Below, piece after piece: positions 32,738 through 41,566 of a DNA stretch of 64,000 nucleotides. The notes below the pieces were generated by a model, which saw only the letters and a list, made by a program, of their open reading frames with translations, ran no database searches and had not been told where the DNA came from. The stretch is from contig NZ_VITR01000006.1 in assembly GCF_007827955.1 (NCBI RefSeq), positions 186,001 to 250,000 on the forward strand, in the 5' to 3' direction. The stretch's first letter is position 1; each line of letters starts with the position of its first letter. A program made the translations under genes and the position numbers. Origin of the DNA: Nitrospirillum pindoramense. GTDB lineage: Bacteria; Pseudomonadota; Alphaproteobacteria; Azospirillales; Azospirillaceae.

Positions 32738-34068
32738 GCTCCGACGCCGATCTGCTGAGATGTTGGTGTTCTGAAGTTCCGCCGCCCGCCTCGCTGGTGC
32801 CGGAAATTCAGAGGGCTGCCATCGGCGCCATCATCTTCGCGAATTCCTCAGACGGTCTGGAAGTGCATGTGCCGCCGCTGGAGACCGCGTCAGCAACCGA
32901 CTGGCTTCAGGCGGCGTCTGATCTGCTGGGGGTCACCATGATGGTGGACCGGGCGGAAGACCTGATCGCCACCTGCCTCTGGCTGGCCGATGAAATCCCT
33001 TGGGCGAAGCTCATGCTTGTCGTTCACGCCGCCAAGCATTCAGCCAAGTCTAGCATCGCCCGCCGTGTCGCCGAGGCCTTGGAACTCAAGACGTTCGATC
33101 CAGCGCACGTCGTTCCAGCTTTGGGGGCGGCCAACTTGGTTCTGCCCCGCGCCAGGAAATCCGGAGCGTCAGTTAAACCGCGCAGCGTCTCATCAGAATC
33201 GGCGGGCCACTGGATCCGCGTGGTGGCGGACGACATCGACATCAAGCAGAAGTACCGGGCGCTTCGCCGATCACATCGCCTGGTCGGCGTCAGCGATCTT
33301 GCTGTCGCCACGGCCACCCTGAGGATTGAATTTCCTTGGTTGGGGAACGTCATCGATGCGGTGACGGCAGAGCTACGTCTGGCCGAGGCGTGCGGGCGGC
33401 CTTACGTAACAGTCCGGCCGATTCTGCTTTACGGCAGCCCAGGGGCCGGAAAGAGCCGCTTCGCCCGCCGCTTCCTTCAGATCATGCAGATCCCGTTCGT
33501 GACGATCATCGCTGGTGGGAGCAGCGATAACCGCCATCTTGCCGGAACCTCGGAAGGATGGGCCAACGCCAACCCAAGCCTGCCGGTGAAGGTGATCCTG
33601 ACCCACCAAGTCGGGAACCCGGGCTTGTTGATCGAGGAGATCGACAAGGCGGGTGGCTCAGGCCTCAACGGGCATATCGCCGACACCCTGCTGACGATGA
33701 CCGATCCCGAGGTGTCCCCCCATTGGTACGACGAGTGTGTCGGGGCGCCGGTCAACCTGTCCAAGGTGAACTGGATCATGACGGCAAATCGATTGGACCT
33801 CGTTCCGCCTGCGCTCCGCGCCCGGTTCATGGCCGTGGAAGTGAAGGCGCCAGGGATCACCGACTTTCACCCTCTCCTGGCGGCCATCCAGGACGATCTG
33901 GCCAAGGAATTCGATGTCCACCCCATGATGCTGCCCGCACTGAGCACTGAGGCTGTGGAGCTTATGCGGCGCGAATTCTGGCGGGGGTCACTGACCGCCC
34001 GACAGCTCACCGCCTTGGTCAGGCGGGCTATGGCTGCCGCCGCTGATGAAAAACGGCTGGCCAGCTAG
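32734..34068 (+). CDS. AAA+ ATPase of unknown role coupled to HTH regulators
   Basis: The 444-residue protein has a long N-terminal region of about 225 residues, then a AAA+ core: Walker A LLYGSPGAGKSRFARRF, Walker B GLLIEEIDKAG, a sensor-1-like NWIMTANRLDLVP and an arginine-finger-like ALRARFM. The core is closest in style to Lon/ClpX-type or MoxR-type ATPases, but there is no protease domain. It is coupled to an upstream HTH gene and followed seven bases later by an XRE gene. It may be part of an uncharacterised regulatory or defence module. Confidence 0.8.
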   Translation: MSSDADLLRCWCSEVPPPASLVPEIQRAAIGAIIFANSSDGLEVHVPPLETASATDWLQAASDLLGVTMMVDRAEDLIATCLWLADEIPWAKLMLVVHAAKHSAKSSIARRVAEALELKTFDPAHVVPALGAANLVLPRARKSGASVKPRSVSSESAGHWIRVVADDIDIKQKYRALRRSHRLVGVSDLAVATATLRIEFPWLGNVIDAVTAELRLAEACGRPYVTVRPILLYGSPGAGKSRFARRFLQIMQIPFVTIIAGGSSDNRHLAGTSEGWANANPSLPVKVILTHQVGNPGLLIEEIDKAGGSGLNGHIADTLLTMTDPEVSPHWYDECVGAPVNLSKVNWIMTANRLDLVPPALRARFMAVEVKAPGITDFHPLLAAIQDDLAKEFDVHPMMLPALSTEAVELMRREFWRGSLTARQLTALVRRAMAAAADEKRLAS

Positions 34069-34074
34069 TCCCCC

Positions 34075-34335
34075 ATGCAGACGGCTCATTCGCCTGTCAG
34101 CGGCGCCCGGTTGGCCGCCCAAAATATCGGGAAGCTGCTGCGGGCGGCCCGACTGCGGCAGCGGGCATCGCAGGATGAAATTGCCAGGTTGGCCGCCATA
34201 TCACCCGAGATGCTGGCGCAGATCGAGCAAGGCAACACCACCACGCCCTTCGGCGCCTACGTGTCGGTGCTGTACGCGGTCGGGTTGGGTAGCGCTCTGG
34301 CCTTCATCACCGACGAAGAAGATGCGCAGCCATAG
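34075..34335 (+). CDS. XRE-family helix-turn-helix protein
   Basis: This 86-residue protein is a single HTH domain (NIGKLLRAARLRQRASQDEI, ARLAAISPEMLAQIEQGNTT) with GLGSALAFITDEED at the end. It starts seven bases after the AAA ATPase and is likely in the same transcript. It is similar in style to HipB-like proteins, but no HipA-like partner is present. Confidence 0.85.
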   Translation: MQTAHSPVSGARLAAQNIGKLLRAARLRQRASQDEIARLAAISPEMLAQIEQGNTTTPFGAYVSVLYAVGLGSALAFITDEEDAQP

Positions 34336-34389
34336 GCCTGCTCACCGGCCCCCCGACATCAGCCTGAAAATAACATTGGAAGGAAGATC

Positions 34390-34716
34390 GTGATCTACAC
34401 CAATTCAAGATATGCGCATCTGATGGCAGCGGACGAGGCCGATAAATATAAGCGGCTCTCCCAAGATTTAGAGGAATTCTTTCAAGGAAATAAGCCGTCC
34501 GAGGGGGATCTGGCTGTGGCACCGATTCTCGAAAATTATTCGCTGATCGACCGGCCGGTGTTTGCATTGCAGGGCACCGTCTTTGGCCACCCGACTATCA
34601 TGGATGGTCCGCTTCTTTCGAGCGAGGTAGTTTTATTTGACCCCGTGCATCGGTGGATGCGGACGCGCTCTCGATACTATCGCTTGGGACACGCCCGTCC
34701 GCGTGATGGCGCCTGA
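34390..34716 (+). CDS. DUF6634-like small protein
   Basis: A GTG start with GGAAGGA before it opens a 108-residue frame. The middle (PSEGDLAVAPILENYSLIDR, PVFALQGTVFGHPTI) and C-terminus (SEVVLFDPVHRWMRTRSRYY, RLG) match a small family found in alphaproteobacterial accessory regions, which I recall as DUF6634. No function is known. It lies between an XRE gene and a convergent small gene. Confidence 0.7.
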   Translation: MIYTNSRYAHLMAADEADKYKRLSQDLEEFFQGNKPSEGDLAVAPILENYSLIDRPVFALQGTVFGHPTIMDGPLLSSEVVLFDPVHRWMRTRSRYYRLGHARPRDGA

Positions 34717-34731
34717 CGCGGTGCGCAATGG

Positions 34732-34944
34732 TCACGTCAGCCTGGTGCCGGGCGGGACGCTGGTGGCCAGCAAACTGTCCACCGCTGCCAAGATGCGCTT
34801 CGAGAGCCGGTATTGTTCCATGTCGCCTTGGGCCAGCCACTCGTCAGCCCGGGTCGCGGCGAAGATCGCGGCGTCATCGCCATGGCGCTTCACCAATGCA
34901 TTGGCTGCCAACCAAACGTCCCGATCACTGACCTGATCCACCAT
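34732..34944 (-). CDS. Small conserved hypothetical protein
   Basis: The 70-residue protein (MVDQVSDRDVWLAANALVKR at its start, with HGDDAAIFAATRADEWLAQG and a terminal helix) is acidic and helical. GGAGG five bases before ATG 34944 fixes the start; the longer open frame upstream is not supported. Small proteins of this shape, one helix pair with AxxRADxxLxxGD, are frequent in alphaproteobacterial mobile DNA. Confidence 0.7.
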   Translation of the reverse strand: MVDQVSDRDVWLAANALVKRHGDDAAIFAATRADEWLAQGDMEQYRLSKRILAAVDSLLATSVPPGTRLT

Positions 34945-35034
34945 GTCTCCCTCCAGCCGCATGTCAGCAAAGCTGGCCGTCCCTCGGAATGCAAGGCACA
35001 GCTCCCGGCTTCCTGAAAATAGCTTGGAATCCTG

Positions 35035-37407
35035 ATGAGCACCGTCGTCCTCGCCCGAATGATCTCGGACTTCTGTAAAGCGCGCCTGACCCAGGCGCTC
35101 CCGCCACGAGAAGCCGAACAGCTCCGGGTACACCTGGTCAATATGATCCGCACCAGGACCATGCCTCCGCGGTCCAGTTCCGCTTTCAACCTACCCCAGC
35201 TTGCGGTCTCTGCTGGACTGCCTGCCGATGCACTCGATGCTGCCGCCGCCAACATCCGCCCAGCACTGGACGCCATCGTGCGGGGACTCCGGAAGCTGCC
35301 CCCTCTGAAGAAGGAGCGGCAGGCAGCCAAACTCGGAGATTCATCAGCGAAGTCGGCACCACCTCGTTCGACGCCCAACTCGAAAACTGCGGCACACTCC
35401 ACCACCGCACGGTCCTCGCGACCGGATCAGGGCGTAGAGGCACTGACCTCGGAGGTCGTGCTGTCTGAGCCGACCTTGGTCCGGCCGAAAAGGAAAACTG
35501 GTGTACCGCCGCGTCCTGTCGTGGAATTCCCAGTCGCTCGTCACGACATGCCGACCAACGAGCCGGAGGTGTTCAAGGATGCCCTCCGCTATCATATGGA
35601 ACGCCACGGCGACACCGGCTGGTCCCTGTTCCGGGCAGTCATCCTGAGCGAACCCTCGCTCAACTACTCCACCATGTACTACTGGCTGCGGGGCCGGACG
35701 GTCCCACGCACTCTGAAGACCCGCCGCGTCCTCAAGGTGATTGAACGCCGGTACCGTCTGCCGGAGGGACATCTGGCGGCTAAGTTGCCAAATCGCAATT
35801 CCGCGCCCCGGGGCCACGAAGTCGCCGGTGTGGGCGCCGCCGAGTTACGACGCCTAGCCTGGCACCTGCCCGATGACTTCGCCAACCGTCCACCGGTCGA
35901 GCGAGAACAGATCCTGGAATGGGTTCGCACCAACATCATCACCGGCACCACCGACTACCGACTGTTCCAGGCTGCGGCCATGAAGCAGCGCTATGCTCTG
36001 CGTTTTGCAGATATGCCGGTGGGCCATCAGATGAGTCGGGCATCAGAAGATGAAGATCTCCATGAGGTTATTGACCCTGAGCTGGAGTGGGGAACGAAGC
36101 TGGCACCCGCCCGCCTATCCGGTGAGATGTCCAGCCTGATCCGCTTCAAGACAGCCACCCTGACCAGCATCGGCTTCAAGCGGAACGGAGTATGGGGTGG
36201 TGAAACCGCAGCCCAGAAGCTTGAGCACCTCGGGCTTCTGTTCGGTGCCATGGCGGCATCCCCCGGCGGCGCTGTTCAGGGGCTGGGGGCTCCTCTCCGG
36301 CACCTCAGCTTGGCCCTGCTCGCCTTCCCCGCGACATGGGACTGGTACATCCAGTGGCGGGAACGTCGCCGGGGTTTCTACACAGCCTGGGAGGTCGACA
36401 TGCTGGCCCTGGCCGCCTCCCTGGTTCGGGCCGAGACCGGTTGGCTGCGGCAGTCTCCCCAGCTAGTCGAAAACCTGACGCCGATCCCTGGCTTGGTGTC
36501 GGCAGCCGATATCAGCGCCGCCAAGGCCGACTGGGCGGGAACCTGTGAAGCACTTCATCGGCATGCCACGGCGCGAGCCCGTGAACTCCAGCGGGTGGTT
36601 AAGGTCCACCGGGATCCATTCGAGCCCATCCTGCCAATCTTGGAGTCGGACAGCCCCGTGGGTGAGTATCGGAAGATTGCCGACGAGATCTTGGCCCGCA
36701 TGCCCGATGAGAACCGCTATCCCGTTACGGCGGCCGAAGCTGTCCGATCCCTCTTGCTGATCCGGCTAGGCTTGCACCTCGGTGTCCGGCAGAAGAACCT
36801 GCGTCAGCTCCTGGTGAAAGCCCGTGGCCAAACTCCTTCGACGGAACGGCAGTTGGCCGACCGCCAGTGTGGAGAATTGAGGTGGAGCGCGCGCGATCAG
36901 GGGTGGGAAGTGCTGATCCCGGCAGCGGCGTTTAAGAATGCCACCTCGACCTATTTCGGCGGCAAACCGTTCAGGCTGATCCTGCCGGACCTGGGCGGGC
37001 TGTACGGCTTCATCGATGCCTACTTGGAACGCCATCGGCAGGCGCTGCTGCGGGGCGCCGCTGACCCAGGAACCTTCTTCGTGAAGACGATGAAATCGAC
37101 CTCGGCGGACGCGGCCTACAACCAAACGACCTTCTACGAGGCCTGGCGGCTGATCATCCAGCGATACGGCATCTACAACCCTCACACCGGGCGCGGGGCC
37201 ATCAAAGGGTTGCTGCCCCATGGCCCCCACAGCGTTCGCGACGTGTTGGCGACGCATATCCTGAAAATGACCGGCTCCTTCGAGCAGGCCAGCTACGCGA
37301 TCCAGGATACGCCGGATACGGTCGCCAAACACTACGCCCGGTTCCTCCCTCAGGATAAGGCGGCATTGGCCGCGCAAGTGCTGAACCAGGTGTGGGAGGC
37401 GGCCTGA
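35035..37407 (+). CDS. Large tyrosine recombinase/integrase-like protein
   Basis: The 790-residue protein is far longer than common integrases (350-450). Its C-terminal part shows tyrosine-recombinase features: RLGLHLGVRQKNLRQLLV (first Arg at about 583), HGPHSVRDVLATH (H-x-x-R at about 730) and AKHYARF (nucleophile Tyr at about 766). The N-terminal 450 residues are unrecognised and contain an HTH-like LNYSTMYYWLRGRTVPRTLK. It is probably a site-specific recombinase of an integrated element separate from the Tn7-like machinery. No att site or tRNA was found beside it. Confidence 0.82.
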   Translation: MSTVVLARMISDFCKARLTQALPPREAEQLRVHLVNMIRTRTMPPRSSSAFNLPQLAVSAGLPADALDAAAANIRPALDAIVRGLRKLPPLKKERQAAKLGDSSAKSAPPRSTPNSKTAAHSTTARSSRPDQGVEALTSEVVLSEPTLVRPKRKTGVPPRPVVEFPVARHDMPTNEPEVFKDALRYHMERHGDTGWSLFRAVILSEPSLNYSTMYYWLRGRTVPRTLKTRRVLKVIERRYRLPEGHLAAKLPNRNSAPRGHEVAGVGAAELRRLAWHLPDDFANRPPVEREQILEWVRTNIITGTTDYRLFQAAAMKQRYALRFADMPVGHQMSRASEDEDLHEVIDPELEWGTKLAPARLSGEMSSLIRFKTATLTSIGFKRNGVWGGETAAQKLEHLGLLFGAMAASPGGAVQGLGAPLRHLSLALLAFPATWDWYIQWRERRRGFYTAWEVDMLALAASLVRAETGWLRQSPQLVENLTPIPGLVSAADISAAKADWAGTCEALHRHATARARELQRVVKVHRDPFEPILPILESDSPVGEYRKIADEILARMPDENRYPVTAAEAVRSLLLIRLGLHLGVRQKNLRQLLVKARGQTPSTERQLADRQCGELRWSARDQGWEVLIPAAAFKNATSTYFGGKPFRLILPDLGGLYGFIDAYLERHRQALLRGAADPGTFFVKTMKSTSADAAYNQTTFYEAWRLIIQRYGIYNPHTGRGAIKGLLPHGPHSVRDVLATHILKMTGSFEQASYAIQDTPDTVAKHYARFLPQDKAALAAQVLNQVWEAA

Positions 37408-37531
37408 TCGTTTCTTCGCCAGCATGGCCGGGATTGCTTAAAAGGCGCGGGCTCGTGTTATGCTGGCACTTATGCGACGAACCTATCCTGCTCGTTGCTG
37501 ACGTAAAGCACGCCGACGAGCCTACGACCGA

Positions 37532-38500
37532 ATGCGCTATTGGTGGGTCAACCAGAATCAGACGTACCGCCAGGAGGTCAAGGGCGGCTATCTCTGGTCG
37601 CCCAAGCGCAACGCCAACAAGGCCAGAAATCCTTATTACGAATCCATGCGCGAGGTGGCCCCCGGCGACCTGGTGTTTTCCTTTATGGACACCCGCATCG
37701 TCGCGATAGGAATTGCTGAATCCTATTGCTGGGAAAGCCCCAAGCCCACGGAATTCGGAACGGCCGGGCAGAACTGGGATCACGTCGGCTGGAAGGTGAA
37801 GGTGGCCTTCACCGAACTCCGGCATCGCGTGCGCCCCAAGGATCACATGGCGATCCTGGCGCCACTGCTCCCTCCGAAATACTCCCCTCTCCAGGAAAAC
37901 GGAAATGGCCTTCAGTCGGTCTACCTGACTGAGCTTCCGGTGCCGCTGGCTGAGGTGCTGATAGGGTTGATCGGTGCTGAGGTCGAGCCGCTGCGCGCGA
38001 CCGCCATCGGCGTGCCCCCCGTCGCGGCCGACGACCTCGATATGTGGGAGCACCAGATGCAGAAGCAGGTAGAGGCAGACCCAACCATCCCGGATACCGA
38101 CCGCACCGCCATCGTCCGCGCGCGGGTTGGCCAGGGGCTCTTCAGGCAGCGCGTCAGCCAGATTGAGAAACGATGCCGGATCACAGGCGTCGAGAACCCC
38201 ACGCACCTAGTGGCCAGCCACTGCAAGCCCTGGCGAGATTCCAACAACGAGGAACGCCTGAACGGGGAGAACGGCCTGCTGCTGACGCCGTCCATCGATC
38301 ACCTCTTCGACCGTGGCTTCATCGGCTTCGAGGACAACGGGCGCCTGATTATATCGCCAGCAGCCCACCGACCGTCACTTCAGCGTATGGGCATCAAGGT
38401 CGATGAGAAGATCAACGTCGGCAGTTTCACCAGTGCGCAGAGGCAGTTCTTGGATTTTCACCGAGATTCGGTGTTGTTAAGGTCAGCCAACCGACTCTAA
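37532..38500 (+). CDS. PUA/EVE-like plus HNH nuclease, probable modification-dependent restriction enzyme
   Basis: The 322-residue protein starts MRYWWVNQNQTY and continues with APGDLVFSFMDTRIVAIGIA, a PUA/EVE-type fold that in other enzymes reads modified bases. The C-terminus has an HNH domain of the type RCRITGVENPTHLVASHCKP, ERLNGENGLLLTPSIDHLFD and RGFIGF, with H230, N248 and H257 as likely active-site residues. It acts alone, as type IV restriction enzymes do. It lies just downstream of the large recombinase. Confidence 0.88.
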   Translation: MRYWWVNQNQTYRQEVKGGYLWSPKRNANKARNPYYESMREVAPGDLVFSFMDTRIVAIGIAESYCWESPKPTEFGTAGQNWDHVGWKVKVAFTELRHRVRPKDHMAILAPLLPPKYSPLQENGNGLQSVYLTELPVPLAEVLIGLIGAEVEPLRATAIGVPPVAADDLDMWEHQMQKQVEADPTIPDTDRTAIVRARVGQGLFRQRVSQIEKRCRITGVENPTHLVASHCKPWRDSNNEERLNGENGLLLTPSIDHLFDRGFIGFEDNGRLIISPAAHRPSLQRMGIKVDEKINVGSFTSAQRQFLDFHRDSVLLRSANRL

Positions 38501-38522
38501 ATTCTCAACAGATTGGGAAACT

Positions 38523-38966
38523 ATGAAGATCATATACGTTGCCATATCTCTATTATCTATTGTTTCTGCTTGCGCAGCGCCCACAAATCCACTGACTTCC
38601 GACATTCATTCAGTTGGCGAGAAAGATTTATGCGCTATGTACGGCATTAGATTAAATAGATCTGACGAATCTAGAGCCGAGCTGCTTCGACGCGGTGTAA
38701 TTTCTCAGACACAAGCTAGGTTAATAGATTCCGGTCAGCTTCGTATAGGGATGCCAGAATGCGCAGTAACAGCTGCATTCGGAACGGGCTACGTTAAATT
38801 CAGTAATTCCATAAATCAAAAGAAAAAGAAGAGCATCGGTCACATGTACCTTTATCAGTGCAGCGACAGAGTTTCTAACTGCCCATATACTCTTGTCAAC
38901 ACATCCAATGATATTGTTGCGAACATTAGAAAATGGGACAGCACAGACCTGCCGTTCCCAGAGTAG
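38523..38966 (+). CDS. Putative lipoprotein
   Basis: The 147-residue protein has a lipoprotein signal (MKIIYVAISLLSIVSAC, lipobox VSAC). The mature part includes AELLRRGVISQTQARLIDSG and RIGMPECAVTAAFG, a BamE/SmpA-like GMxxxxVxxxxG pattern, and a Cys pair (YQCSD, SNCPYT). It is AT-rich and starts 22 bases after the HNH gene. Function unknown. Confidence 0.75.
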   Translation: MKIIYVAISLLSIVSACAAPTNPLTSDIHSVGEKDLCAMYGIRLNRSDESRAELLRRGVISQTQARLIDSGQLRIGMPECAVTAAFGTGYVKFSNSINQKKKKSIGHMYLYQCSDRVSNCPYTLVNTSNDIVANIRKWDSTDLPFPE

Positions 38967-39022
38967 AGACCCGATAGATCTGAGTGATTTCTATTTTACA
39001 TCAATAATCTTGAGGAAGAGAA

Positions 39023-39610
39023 GTGGAAGATCTTATTCACACCGCCAGATCATCTTTAAGTTTATTTTCTGAGATATACAAAACTTTCTTTAACGAAAGA
39101 CGCACGAGGGCACTGAAAGAACTGAAAGCGGAGAAGGAATCATACAATATATCGACTGATAAAGACACACCGCCATACATTAAAGAGCGTTGGGTCAGTT
39201 TGAATTACAAAATATTAATTTCTTCGGAAGAGAAATCGTTAATAGATAACTGTCGATTCTCCGCAATGGCCTACAAGCTCCGCAGGAGGGGTGCTTTTTA
39301 TTTAGAGCCACATTTCCTTGAAGATAAATTTGAGGTCCGGCTTCGTGGTAAAGCCGCAAAATCCAAAGCTATTGCTCTTGCCGCACGCGACAACTTTGCC
39401 TTTGCTGCTCTATTTTTTGTTATATCCTCAGTAGCCTTATTTCGCCTGGCGACCGGCGTGGATACTCAGCCTATCCTCATGGGTTTTTGCGTCGCAATTG
39501 GTGTAATTTTTGCCAGCGGCTTCTTAGAGGATTTCCTTCAGATTAGAGCAGCAAAAATGTATGTGGAATTAATATCCAGGAAACGGATAGATAAGAAACA
39601 GGAAATCTGA
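39023..39610 (+). CDS. Two-span membrane protein, unknown
   Basis: The 195-residue protein starts at GTG after GAGGAAGAG. A soluble, lysine-rich first part precedes two adjacent membrane spans (FAFAALFFVISSVALFRLA and ILMGFCVAIGVIFASGFL) and a short cytoplasmic end. It lies convergent to the TIR gene. Small two-span proteins often act as effectors in defence cassettes, but no motif shows that here. Confidence 0.65.
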   Translation: MEDLIHTARSSLSLFSEIYKTFFNERRTRALKELKAEKESYNISTDKDTPPYIKERWVSLNYKILISSEEKSLIDNCRFSAMAYKLRRRGAFYLEPHFLEDKFEVRLRGKAAKSKAIALAARDNFAFAALFFVISSVALFRLATGVDTQPILMGFCVAIGVIFASGFLEDFLQIRAAKMYVELISRKRIDKKQEI

Positions 39611-39631
39611 GCAATACATCTTCGCATATAG

Positions 39632-40084
39632 CTACGTCGTGGTGCCGCCTTTATGGCCTGCAACCGTTTTCCGAATTGCCACAGCTACCTCATAGAATGC
39701 CTGGTCTTGATCCAGCCACTGCGTAATCGGCTTCCCGTCGTATGGAAGGGCCAATAACTGCCGTAGCGGCGTCGAATGCCAGTCACAGGGCTTCAAAATC
39801 ACTGGAATTACCCGGCACAGGCCTGCCCGATGACGGTCTACCGCGCGCTGCATCTCCACGTCATGGCAATAGGTCGACGCCAGAAAGTCTGGGCTCAGCA
39901 GCATCAGCGCGATGTCGGCGGCGGCCAGGGCCTCCTGGATCTCCCCGTCGATCTCGTCCCCGGGCAGCAGCAACCTATCATGCCAAATCGCCAGGCCGCG
40001 ACGCTTCAAGGGCGTCAAGTGCACCTCCAGGCGATCCCGCAGCGCCTCGTCGGCATGGGAATATGACATGAACACGCGAACCAA
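39632..40084 (-). CDS. Single-domain TIR protein, putative NADase
   Basis: The product of about 150 residues is only a TIR domain: VRVFMSYSHADEALRDRLE, IWHDRLLLPGDEIDGEIQ, LMLLSPDFLASTYCHDVEMQ and RVIPVILKPCDW. The Glu of YCHDVEM is at the position of the catalytic Glu of TIR NADases. The start is taken as TTG 40084 because GGAGG lies six bases upstream; an earlier ATG at 40123 has no such site. TIR proteins usually need a sensor; the only nearby minus-strand gene is a 64-residue protein 134 bases upstream. Confidence 0.85.
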   Translation of the reverse strand: MVRVFMSYSHADEALRDRLEVHLTPLKRRGLAIWHDRLLLPGDEIDGEIQEALAAADIALMLLSPDFLASTYCHDVEMQRAVDRHRAGLCRVIPVILKPCDWHSTPLRQLLALPYDGKPITQWLDQDQAFYEVAVAIRKTVAGHKGGTTT

Positions 40085-40217
40085 GGCAGACCTCCGGATA
40101 CAAAGAGGGGATACCCGCCGCATTCCTTGGGCGGCGGTGATCCGGACATAGATTCATCGTTCATTGGCCCACGGCCACGCCACCTGCATCCCCTCCGATG
40201 CAGGCGGCCGAGCTGGC

Positions 40218-40412
40218 TTATGGAACGTGGGCAGCCTCTGGGCGACGGATTTCCAGCGAGGCGCAATGGGTAACAGCATCGCCATCCGTGGGATCGGTGA
40301 AACGCTCGGTCACCTGGATCCGCGTTCCGTACAGGTAAATCAGGTCCGCCACCAGCAGCGACACCTCGTCCGCCTCGGATGCAGTCACCAGCAAGGACAT
40401 TGATGGCGCCAT
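40218..40412 (-). CDS. Small hypothetical protein upstream of the TIR gene
   Basis: A 64-residue protein (MAPSMSLLVTASEADEVSLL, then VADLIYLYGTRIQVTERFTD) with GGAGG five bases before its ATG. It is compact and alpha/beta. It may be co-transcribed with the TIR gene, which starts 134 bases downstream. No family recognised. Confidence 0.6.
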   Translation of the reverse strand: MAPSMSLLVTASEADEVSLLVADLIYLYGTRIQVTERFTDPTDGDAVTHCASLEIRRPEAAHVP

Positions 40413-40590
40413 TTTCCCCTCCTGGTTTACGTCAGAAATATCGCGCCGATTTTGTTCTGCTTTTGTTCCGATGTCAACGCGACTCTTCCTGCGGCGGGGT
40501 GGTGCCTTTCGTCACCAGCCCGCCTCTGGTACGCGGAAGTCAGCCATCGCAATGTCGGCTCAGGGGCGCGATGCCCCTGAGCCAGCCACT

Positions 40591-41178
40591 TTACGATTTG
40601 TAAGGCGTCGGAACTGCCGGAGGCGCCACGGGCGGCACACCCGAGATCAGCGCGTTGGCCTGGTCAACACCCGTCAATTGCTTCTGAATTTGCTCAGGAA
40701 TAATCGACAGCACGATCCATTCGCCTGTCTTCGCCATAATCTTCACCTGGAAACCCTTATCGGCCGTGGCGCGCAGCTTGGAGTCTGGAATGTCCAAGCC
40801 GAAGGTCTCACTCAGAATGCAGACCTTGCCGCCCGAGCAGTCAGAAACATCGCGTGCTATTGACGTAAATGCCAACGGCTGGGCAGTATCATCAGAAGCA
40901 GATTGATAGAATTTCCAGTCGCCAACATAATTAACCCATACATAAAGCTGATGCGTGACCGCCTTGGTATCTTTATCCACCCAACTGCGCAGGTACCACT
41001 TCTTCCCAATTCCGCCAAAAGGCGTATCGGACAGAGACACGCCGTTGATGCTAACTACCTTACTAAACTTATCCGTCGTGACGTGAGCAATGGATGGGCC
41101 CGCCGGTTGGGATGCACACGCCGTCAAGGATGCCGCAGCGAGCAGAGCCAAGCCAACAACTGACGCAAGATTCTTCAT
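40591..41178 (-). CDS. Putative lipoprotein
   Basis: The 195-residue protein has a lipoprotein signal peptide (MKNLASVVGLALLAAASLTAC). The mature part is beta-rich with WYLRSWVDKDTKAVTHQLYV and a Cys pair (VSDCSGGKVCIL). ATG 41178 follows GGGGAG by seven bases; the frame is open upstream but not protein-like. I do not know the family; it probably faces the periplasm. Confidence 0.75.
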   Translation of the reverse strand: MKNLASVVGLALLAAASLTACASQPAGPSIAHVTTDKFSKVVSINGVSLSDTPFGGIGKKWYLRSWVDKDTKAVTHQLYVWVNYVGDWKFYQSASDDTAQPLAFTSIARDVSDCSGGKVCILSETFGLDIPDSKLRATADKGFQVKIMAKTGEWIVLSIIPEQIQKQLTGVDQANALISGVPPVAPPAVPTPYKS

Positions 41179-41566
41179 AAATTTACTCCCCATATTAAAT
41201 CTGACGACATGGTTTATGGCCGAAATGTATATGCATTTTGCCGACATTACACGCCGAGATCGTCTTTCTCTAACTGAAAATTGAGCGGTTATCCGGTCCA
41301 CCTTGGATACGATCAATAGCACGGACATCGACAACGCCTTTCTCTCCCACACGGTCCCCGAGGGCTGAGCGCGGCACGGATATGCCCCGCTTCTGCCGTT
41401 CTGCTAACCATCGGCGCCCGGTTCATCTGTGTGGACACAAGGCCGCTGATGTCGCGGGTAGCCAAGGCTGTGTGTCGGCCCCCAGCCGGTCATCCAAAGA
41501 GGCGACCAGATGGACATCAACTCGTTCAATGGTCATCATCGCCGGGGATTGAATGGAGCCCCCACG
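41179..41566. other. Intergenic region between divergent exported-protein genes
   Basis: About 390 bases hold no convincing gene. Both flanking genes point outward, so promoters for both are expected. I see no palindrome of note. Confidence 0.45.

Noticed and set aside
35035-38500. tRNA or att site beside the tyrosine recombinase
   Set aside because: I looked for a tRNA-like cloverleaf and for direct repeats flanking the gene and found none that I could defend.
39688-39710. A further copy of the CATAGAAN motif inside the TIR gene
   Set aside because: Only about ten matching bases inside a conserved coding segment; orientation and context do not fit an element end.
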